Of a stretch of DNA of 64,000 bases, positions 57,722 through 64,000 are shown piece by piece. The position numbers were made by a program, and so were the translations under genes. Position 1 is the first letter of the stretch, and each line of letters starts with the position of its first letter. Below the pieces are notes generated by a model. That model was given only the letters and a program-made list of their open reading frames with translations, ran no database searches and had not been told where the DNA came from. Source of the stretch: Diphasiastrum complanatum (lineage: Eukaryota > Streptophyta > Lycopodiopsida > Lycopodiales > Lycopodiaceae); NCBI GenBank assembly GCA_029204225.1, contig CM055097.1:186001-250000 (forward strand). The letters are read 5' to 3'.

Positions 57722-60042
57722 CTCCCTCTTTCAACTAGTTTTGGCATAGTTTTGACAATAGAACTTTGATCCAACTTTAGAATGATCTCCATCCTAAGTA
57801 TAGATCTTCTTTCTAAGGTTCTAAAGTATCTTTCATAATTGATATAGAGAATAGTGTCCAAATTGGATGCTTCACTATTTCTTACATCAATTTTACACAT
57901 CAAGATATAACTAGAACATGAAGAACCAAATAGAATGTGAATGAAATGATTCCTCCATGTTTCAAACTCTGGAAAATTACAGCAACCAAACAATAAATGT
58001 GAGTGATGACCATTTGCTTGCTTGTCTCCTCCAACTTTGTCCTTTCTTGATATGTCTCCACCATAAAACTCCATGAATGAGCCTCCATCTCCATCTTGCC
58101 ACAAGAAACCATCAAACCTTGGAAATCCATGAATAGGTGAGTACATTAATGATGAAAATCCAGCGCCACATGACTCCATAAACCAAGTAGGTTTCACTAG
58201 TCCATCTTCAAGATCTACTTGACACAAGAAAATGACCATGAATTCACCAAAAATTGACAATCTCCAAGTATTGGCACCAAGTGGCTCAACACTTGAGAAC
58301 TTAATCATGGATGAGTGATATAATGAGCCTCCAATAGCTTCATTTCCATCAGCAAAACCAGTCAAGAATGCTAGTACAACTCCAACAATAAGATATTGCA
58401 AGACAATGTAGCTAGTTTGTCCATATCTTGACAATTTGCACACATTCACATGAAATAGCTCAAACATGAGATAGAACAAGTAAAGTAAACTTGAACAACA
58501 CTTCCTTGCTGCTCCTTTGACCTTACTTGAGTCTTCAATAAGCTGCAAAAACAGATCCATAACATCTTTGCCAATTACCTCTCCTTTGATGCTCTTGACT
58601 AGCTCCAAATTGCCACCTTTCCTTTTGTGTTGTTGAAGCCCTTTGAGACCAACCTCTTGATCTTCCTCTTGACCATCAAAGTCATTGAACAGACTTTGTT
58701 TTCCAGATCCATTACTTGCTTTTCTAGTATGAAAACCATGAGAACCAATATCCACTTGCATAGCATCATCTACACAAGAAAATTCTCCAAAACATGTGAG
58801 TAAAGCAAAGTGTGTCGCTTCCACTTGCTTACCTTTCTCTTGATCATCAAAGATATCAAAGATATGAATATCTTCAGACTTGAACCTCTGAAAATACTCC
58901 CTCTCAAACATATGATGTAGATCCAACAAGAGCTCATCAATGCTTGATCTCGAATTTCCACAAAGGTTAGTGAAAACAATGTCGCCAATGTCATCATCAT
59001 AAATCAAAAGATAGATTCCAAACTTTCCATCCAACATGAAGTAGAGTAGGTGAAGATGAGTATCAAACCTAATAAATCCAGCCCTCTTGAGTCCATAACA
59101 AACCTCAATAATCTCACCAATGAGATCTCCCTTGCCTTGAAGAAATTGCCTCTTGATTTGTTCCATGTAGTCTTCTCCAACCAACTTTTTGCCATCTCGA
59201 TCATGAATGATCAATTCACAATCATAGAATCCTTTGAGTTGATGAGGAGATGTGAGATCCATGCCTTGGATCTTCCCAAGAACCAATCTTCCATTGCTCT
59301 TCCCTTCATAAGACTCCCTCTTAATAATTGCATCATAAGAAGTAGAAACCTCAAAAACAGTAGAAGCCACGAAAAAAATGATTAGTACCTTCAACATAAG
59401 GATGATTGAAGTACTCTCTTTTTTCAAACAAGAACTTCTACTCAATGTTTTAGGTAATGACTCATATGATAATGATTCTTCCTCACTATCATTCACAATG
59501 ACATCATTCAAAGTACATCCTACTTTGAACTCTTCACATACTTCTCTTCTTCTTGACTTGTGACTATCTCCCTCACTAAGTCTCTCGATAGAACCATTTG
59601 ATCTACTCTCTTTATGAAGACATGTGACTCCACTTGCTGGAAAAATGACTTTCTTGGAATCATAACAAAAGAATGTAGAAGAACCATCTCCTTCATGCAT
59701 GCACCTAGCAACATCCTTTTCCATATGATCAAAGAAATCATTAGCAACAATCTTTTCCAAGGAAGAACCTTCACCTCCATTGATGAAGTTAGCTCTTTCC
59801 TTACCTTTTGCATGCTTGCACTTGCCATGAAGAACCATTGAAACACCATCATTATCCTCAAGACTAGCCAAGTTAGCACAAAGATGAACATCTCTAAGAA
59901 GCATATTAGATCTTGACCTAGATCTAGCATAAGGAAGCTTGTTAGACTTTGCATAAGATCCACCAATATTATTGATGCTAAAAGGTAACTTTGGAAAGTT
60001 GAGACCAATCTCCTTTTCCATTCCATCCTTTTTGTTAGCCAT
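57703..60042 (-). CDS. 779-codon ORF replacing copia integrase/RT
   Basis: Longest open frame in the window. The first residues (MANKKDGMEKEIGLN, preceded by LFKLDAFV) continue the copia GAG-pre-integrase linker after a -1 frame change relative to protease. The middle keeps a distorted echo of RT: DYMEQIKRQFLQGKGDLI, EVCYGLKRAGFIRFDTHLHL, YFMLDGKFGIYLLIYDDD and SSIDELLLDLHHMFE, where YVDD would be expected but IYDDD is found. Three hydrophobic segments could span membranes: IILMLKVLIIFFVASTVFEV, SSLLYLFYLMFELF and YIVLQYLIVGVVLAFLTGF. The C-terminal half is otherwise unlike any family I know. It runs through the PPT into the LTR (SVRDFN). Open over 2.3 kb in AT-rich DNA, so probably translated until recently. 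Confidence 0.6.
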   Translation of the reverse strand: MANKKDGMEKEIGLNFPKLPFSINNIGGSYAKSNKLPYARSRSRSNMLLRDVHLCANLASLEDNDGVSMVLHGKCKHAKGKERANFINGGEGSSLEKIVANDFFDHMEKDVARCMHEGDGSSTFFCYDSKKVIFPASGVTCLHKESRSNGSIERLSEGDSHKSRRREVCEEFKVGCTLNDVIVNDSEEESLSYESLPKTLSRSSCLKKESTSIILMLKVLIIFFVASTVFEVSTSYDAIIKRESYEGKSNGRLVLGKIQGMDLTSPHQLKGFYDCELIIHDRDGKKLVGEDYMEQIKRQFLQGKGDLIGEIIEVCYGLKRAGFIRFDTHLHLLYFMLDGKFGIYLLIYDDDIGDIVFTNLCGNSRSSIDELLLDLHHMFEREYFQRFKSEDIHIFDIFDDQEKGKQVEATHFALLTCFGEFSCVDDAMQVDIGSHGFHTRKASNGSGKQSLFNDFDGQEEDQEVGLKGLQQHKRKGGNLELVKSIKGEVIGKDVMDLFLQLIEDSSKVKGAARKCCSSLLYLFYLMFELFHVNVCKLSRYGQTSYIVLQYLIVGVVLAFLTGFADGNEAIGGSLYHSSMIKFSSVEPLGANTWRLSIFGEFMVIFLCQVDLEDGLVKPTWFMESCGAGFSSLMYSPIHGFPRFDGFLWQDGDGGSFMEFYGGDISRKDKVGGDKQANGHHSHLLFGCCNFPEFETWRNHFIHILFGSSCSSYILMCKIDVRNSEASNLDTILYINYERYFRTLERRSILRMEIILKLDQSSIVKTMPKLVERGSVRDFN
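57722..57733 (-). promoter_or_regulatory. Polypurine tract
   Basis: On the minus strand TGAAAGAGGGAG lies directly before the 3' LTR, the expected plus-strand primer site of reverse transcription. Confidence 0.8.
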
Positions 60043-60569
60043 AACAAAAGCATCAAGCTTGAAAAGTTACCTTGTCTATTGCCCCTAGCAACCAATATTT
60101 TTTCCCTTGTAATGAAACAAACATCACCACCAAACTTTACCATGTATCCTTTCTCTATCATTTGACCAACACTTAGCAAATTCTTTGAAAGTGAAGGAAT
60201 GTAAAGAACACCATCAAGTCTTGCTTTCCTATTAGTAGAGAGACAAATAGGAATTGAACCAAGACCTTCGATCACACACTCACCACCATTGGCCATGTGA
60301 ATTGCTTTCTTGGCTCCATCATAAGTGACCAAAGAAGTAAAGAACTCCTTGTGACTAGTCATGTGTGAGCTAGCTCCACTATCAATCCACCATGAATCTT
60401 TGTCACCTTCACTTGATATTGGACTTGATGAACACATCAAAAGAGAACCACCACCACCTAGACCCTCATCATTAGTAGTAATGTTGATTTGCTTGCTACC
60501 TTTATCTCTTTGCTTCTTCAAACATTCATTAGCAAAATGCCCTTTGATTCCACAATAAAAGAATTTCAA
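59520..60569 (-). CDS. Copia nucleocapsid and protease frame
   Basis: Begins with FFYCGIKGHFANEC, a zinc knuckle whose first Cys is replaced by Phe, then SWWIDSGASSHMTSHKEF (protease active site D-S-G), NGGECVIEGLGSIP, LDGVLYIPSLSKNLLSVGQM and KYMV-like sequence up to about 60,060. Beyond that the frame stays open another 540 bp but overlaps the 779-codon frame and is probably meaningless there. The real product is about 170 residues. Confidence 0.7.
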   Translation of the reverse strand: MKFFYCGIKGHFANECLKKQRDKGSKQINITTNDEGLGGGGSLLMCSSSPISSEGDKDSWWIDSGASSHMTSHKEFFTSLVTYDGAKKAIHMANGGECVIEGLGSIPICLSTNRKARLDGVLYIPSLSKNLLSVGQMIEKGYMVKFGGDVCFITREKILVARGNRQGNFSSLMLLLWLTKRMEWKRRLVSTFQSYLLASIILVDLMQSLTSFLMLDLGQDLICFLEMFIFVLTWLVLRIMMVFQWFFMASASMQKVRKELTSSMEVKVLPWKRLLLMISLIIWKRMLLGACMKEMVLLHSFVMIPRKSFFQQVESHVFIKRVDQMVLSRDLVREIVTSQEEEKYVKSSK

Positions 60570-61295
60570 CTTAGACTTATCTTTCTTTTTGCCAAAAGAA
60601 GAAGTCTCACCTTGATCTTGCCCTTTAGACTACTTGCCTTTGCCTTTGCCCTTGAACTTGCCTTTGATGAACATAGCATCCTCTTCATAATGAGATGTGC
60701 GACGTAGATCCACCTCCTCTTGATTGAAGCCTATAATCCTCATTCACCAAGATCTCTTGCAAATCCACAATACTTGGCAAAGTCTTTTGAATAGCAAAAC
60801 TTTGAACAAGATTAGCATGATCATCCAACAAGCCATTAAGTATAACTTGAACAAGTTCTACCTCCTTAATGCTTTCATCAATACATGTTAACTAATCATT
60901 GAATGCTTTAACCCTCAAAACAAAAGCATGAGTACTCTCTTCCTTCTTTTGCAAACTTTGAAAGATTTGCCACCTAAGAGTAAGCACTCTTAATGTAGAC
61001 TTGGATTCATAAAGCTTCTTCAAAGCTTCCCAAGCCTCCAAAGATGATGTGCACTTACCAACTTCCTTGAGAAGTTCATTGGTAACATTCATCTTAATCA
61101 TGTCTCTACTTTCTTTTCTCTCTTGTCGTACCTCACTTGATCTTGAGGTGCTTGAGGTCTCTCCTCCACACCTGCAACAATCTCCATCAACTCATTCATC
61201 TCCAATAAGGACTCCATCCTCACCTTCCAAGTAGAATAGTTGATTGAGGTAAGCCTATCATTGCTCTCCAACATAAATCCACCACTTGTAGCCAT
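60570..61295 (-). pseudogene. Copia gag (UBN2-type), frameshifted
   Basis: Starts MATSGGFMLESNDRL then NYSTWKVRMESLLEMNELME. A frameshift at about 61,100 leads to IKMNVTNELLKEVGKCTSSL with EAWEALKKLYESKS and LRWQIFQSLQKKEE. After a stop it continues as ELVQVILNGLLDDHANLVQS and LVNEDYR. Normal copia gag order and length, with at least two disabling changes. Confidence 0.75.
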
Positions 61296-61879
61296 GTTGA
61301 AGTCACCTGATCATCTCTTTCAAGCTGTTCCAATGCACAAAGCACTCTCTTGAATGTCAAAAAATGAACTCAAGAAGAAATCACAAAGATATGGAACCTG
61401 TCAAATCTCTTCTAGCACTTCTAACTAGAAAATCAACACATAAAATAGTGAAATCTTGATCAACCTATGATCTATCCTCAATATAATGATTCTTGCCACT
61501 TCCTAAGATTGAAACACACTCAAATGAAGTTCAGTAACCTCACAAACTAGAGATCCAATCAAAATTAGGGTTTTGACAAAATCACAAAAAATTGAATATC
61601 TCAAATTCTACATGCAATTTCTGGAAACTTGGTATATCTTCTTGTAGACTCCAATGAGACCATCCTAATGCACCAAAAATCATCTAATTCCAGTAAGCCA
61701 AGTGTGAAATCGGAATTGATCAAGTATATAACCCTATATTGAGTTTTGACCTACAAAAGATCAATTCTACACATGCAAAAATGCTGATTTTTGAGTAGAG
61801 ATCAATCTAGCATGTCTAGCATTGGTAACTCCTCCAAAATCCTTGCTAAATATGGCTGATCCTTTCATAACCTGAAACA

Positions 61880-61896
61880 CAATAGCTTTGATACCA
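61880..61896 (-). promoter_or_regulatory. Primer-binding site
   Basis: On the minus strand TGGTATCAAAGCTATTG lies directly inside the 5' LTR with no spacer. Initiator tRNA-Met type. Confidence 0.8.
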
Positions 61897-62550
61897 TGTG
61901 AAGGATTTCAGATCATTCAAGATCCAATCCAAGTCCCAAATCTTTGGTTACAATAAGGAGCAAACCAACAATCCTGCCAATGTAGAAAAATCAGCATCTA
62001 CATACAAAATGAGATGCAAACTCTAAGAGATATTGATCAAACATGAACCAAAACATAAAATATGTTTGCTGTCCATACAATTACAGTACCCTACTGTATT
62101 TCACACTTGTGGAACCGAAAATAGCAATAAATGATCATTCTACACACAAGATTGCAAGATAACACCAAGATAGTGCACCAATGAGTAGTAGAACCCAAAG
62201 AGAACCATGTATAATGATGAAATGAGAGAGAGAAGAGAGAATATGTGTCTCTCCATGACTTACATCCTTTTATAGAGTTTCCAAACCCTATTTGGCCACT
62301 TGGCTTTCCCTCCAAAATGCAAACCCTACTATTTTTGGGTCTAGATTTAATGTACCCAAAGTTCAAATTTGAATCTCTCTCAAACTCAACTACCAACTTT
62401 CCCACACTTTCCAAAAGTGTTTATTGAATGTATTTTAAACTAATATAACTTCAAAAAGTTTATCTCTAAGTCTAAAATGAGTTTTGGCCTCTTATTGACA
62501 ATCTACCAAAATGTGACTAAACTAGACTAAACTAGTTGAAATCTCTCACA
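61897..62550 (-). repeat. Right LTR (5' LTR) of inner copia element
   Basis: 654 bp, same ends as the left copy, directly next to the PBS on its inner side. Confidence 0.9.
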
Positions 62551-64000
62551 TTTGCCACCTCGATCTGTTCTAATCTGCCTCACTTTGTTGTCTGTGCATC
62601 TTTCTACCCAATTCACATATTTTGTGAATTTATCAAGTGCTTCAGATTTATTCTGATTTACACTCTGGCAAATTTGCTATAATCATCAATGAAGGTTATG
62701 TGATACTTTGAACCTCCTATTGAGATCACGTTGAATGGTCCGCAGATGTCAGAGTGCACTAGCTCCAGAATCTTTGTCGTTCAGTAGGAGTCTTTGATGA
62801 ATGGTGTGCGTGACATCTTGCCCTTCAAACATGCATCACAGGTGGTCGAACTGGTTGCATTCGAGATGCTGACCTCTGTTATCACTCCATGATGGCTTGT
62901 CTGGTAAAGTGCCATTGAGTTTATGTGGCAGAGTCTTCTGTGCCACAGAGTGTCTGGCGAGTCGTCATGAGTCTAATGCACCTAATCTGCAGGTAGGCGT
63001 ACCTTTAGATGATATAGGTTCCCTTTCCTTCTGCCTTGAGCGAGGGGAGTACTGGTACTGGCATCAATCACGTTGCATGTTTCGTTAGAAAACGTCACAC
63101 GCATCCCTACATCTGCTATTCTTGCTATAGAGAGCAAGTCTTATTGCAGAGTAGGCACGAACAGAACGTCTTTGAGTCGTCTATCTCTGCCATTGGTGTT
63201 GAGCCATAGTGAACCCATACCATTCACTTGATGTCTAGATCCATCTCCAAGAACTATGAATCTTGAGGGATCGCACTTCTGAGATCAGACATGATTTGTC
63301 TTGATGTCACAAAGTGTGAGGTGGCTCCTGAATCAAGGATCACCTCATGTGTGTCAGATGTTGATGTTGCACACACGTCTTCACAGATATAGGTAGTCGA
63401 ACAGTTTCTGTTTGTTCTTTCTTCACCCATTTTTGAGCTCTCGGGCTCCTCGACATAGGATGAACTATTGTTGCTCTCCTGTCTGTTCTGTGCTGACTTG
63501 TTTCTTGGGTTCTGGCAGCAATCCATGGCTACATGACCCTTCTTGTGGCAATGGATACACTCAATCTTGGGATTGAGCCAACAGGTATCTACTATATGCT
63601 CGTCTCTTCTACATCTCACACAAGTCTTCTTGTCTGCACCTTGTTGTTTTGACCTCCCTTTGGTCTTCCAGTTGCTTTTGCTTGTTCCCTCTGCTTGCTG
63701 ATCACGATCCTGCCTCTGATTGGACTCTCTCTTAGGCTTAAATTGTTTCTTTGATTTTTCTTTGTTGCCGTAAAGGGCCTGGTCAGATCCATCTTTGTGA
63801 TCAAGATGTTCTCTGGCCTGACTTCCTCTCCAATCTCGACAATTGCCTTTTCGAGGTTCATGGCGGGATCTTTCGCGAGGAAGGTCCTTGTCATCTAGAA
63901 TGATATGGGTAACGCTCTCAACAGGTACGTGAGCTGCCTCTTAGTTGACACAACGTTCTCTGCTCCAGAGTTATGTAGGGACAGAAGAAGATCCTTCATC
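62551..64000 (-). mobile_element. Outer Ty1/copia element, 5' part (runs off the window)
   Basis: From the right edge on the minus strand: gag end (63999-63616; ENILITKMDLTRPF is in another frame), zinc knuckle IECIHCHKKGHVAMDCCQNP, protease HEVILDSGATSHFVTSRQIM (63619-63254), GAG-pre-integrase, and integrase start (CDACLKGKMSRTPFIKDSY, LVHSDICGPFNV with the first Asp, about 62,850-62,740) up to the insertion point in the core. A few stops. The 5' LTR would lie beyond 64,000. Confidence 0.8.

Larger units (their letters stand above)
57068..62550 (-). mobile_element. Complete-ended copia-type element with a novel ORF
   Basis: 5,483 bp. LTRs 57068-57721 and 61897-62550 are both 654 bp, start TGTGAAGG and end CTCTCACA, with about 14 differences counted by eye (about 2%). 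The TSD is TTTGT/TTTGC. Minus-strand order: LTR, PBS, gag (frameshifted), zinc knuckle and protease, a 779-codon open frame, PPT, LTR. There is no recognisable integrase catalytic core, and RT similarity is only vestigial, so movement would need enzymes from another copia element. It sits inside the integrase of an older copia element. Confidence 0.85.

Noticed and set aside
58770-59000. Short frames on either strand inside the 779-codon ORF
   Set aside because: Out-of-frame shadows with no similarity to known domains.

Overview
The window is nuclear DNA of a land plant, with a large, retrotransposon-rich, low-GC genome. Two things point to a plant: a multi-exon gene of a land-plant family (POLAR-like), and a site II plus telo-box promoter, a plant-specific combination. 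The very long transposon-filled intron and the sequence divergence suggest a fern or another non-flowering lineage, but that is inference. No bacterial-type operons, CRISPR arrays or rRNA genes are seen.

Layout. 1-10 kb: repeat-like DNA, a frameshifted coiled-coil gene fragment, a decayed minus-strand Ty3/gypsy element (4.5-8.65 kb) and a plus-strand Ty1/copia scrap abutting it. 10-12 kb: a perfect 100-bp tandem duplication and two hairpins, then site II motifs, a telo-box and a TATA-like box, followed by two box C/D snoRNA candidates. This looks like a small snoRNA gene cluster. 12.5 kb: a MITE-like element. 13-25.9 kb: mostly featureless, with small tandem repeats, copia scraps and an alternating purine-pyrimidine tract. 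25.9-28.5 kb: a short two-exon plus-strand gene (112 aa) facing a decayed minus-strand Ulp1/C48-peptidase-like gene.

29.5-51.7 kb: the only convincing host protein gene, a POLAR-like protein of about 1,243 aa. It has four exons over about 21 kb with matching splice phases. Its first intron (13.9 kb) holds a truncated gypsy element with LTR and primer-binding site, a nearly complete but RNase H-less copia element with a chimeric right LTR, and several gypsy scraps. Intron 2 has an LTR/PBS remnant. A LINE-type zinc-finger fragment lies in intron 1 and a related one lies just past the stop codon.

52-64 kb: a retrotransposon nest. A 5.48-kb copia-type element with two 654-bp LTRs, PBS, PPT and a nearly matching target-site duplication interrupts the integrase of an older copia element that runs off the right edge. 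In place of a normal integrase/RT/RNase H region, the inner element carries a 779-codon open frame that keeps only faint RT similarity and has predicted membrane segments.

The protein gene and the snoRNA cluster are the functional candidates. Most of the rest is transposon debris.
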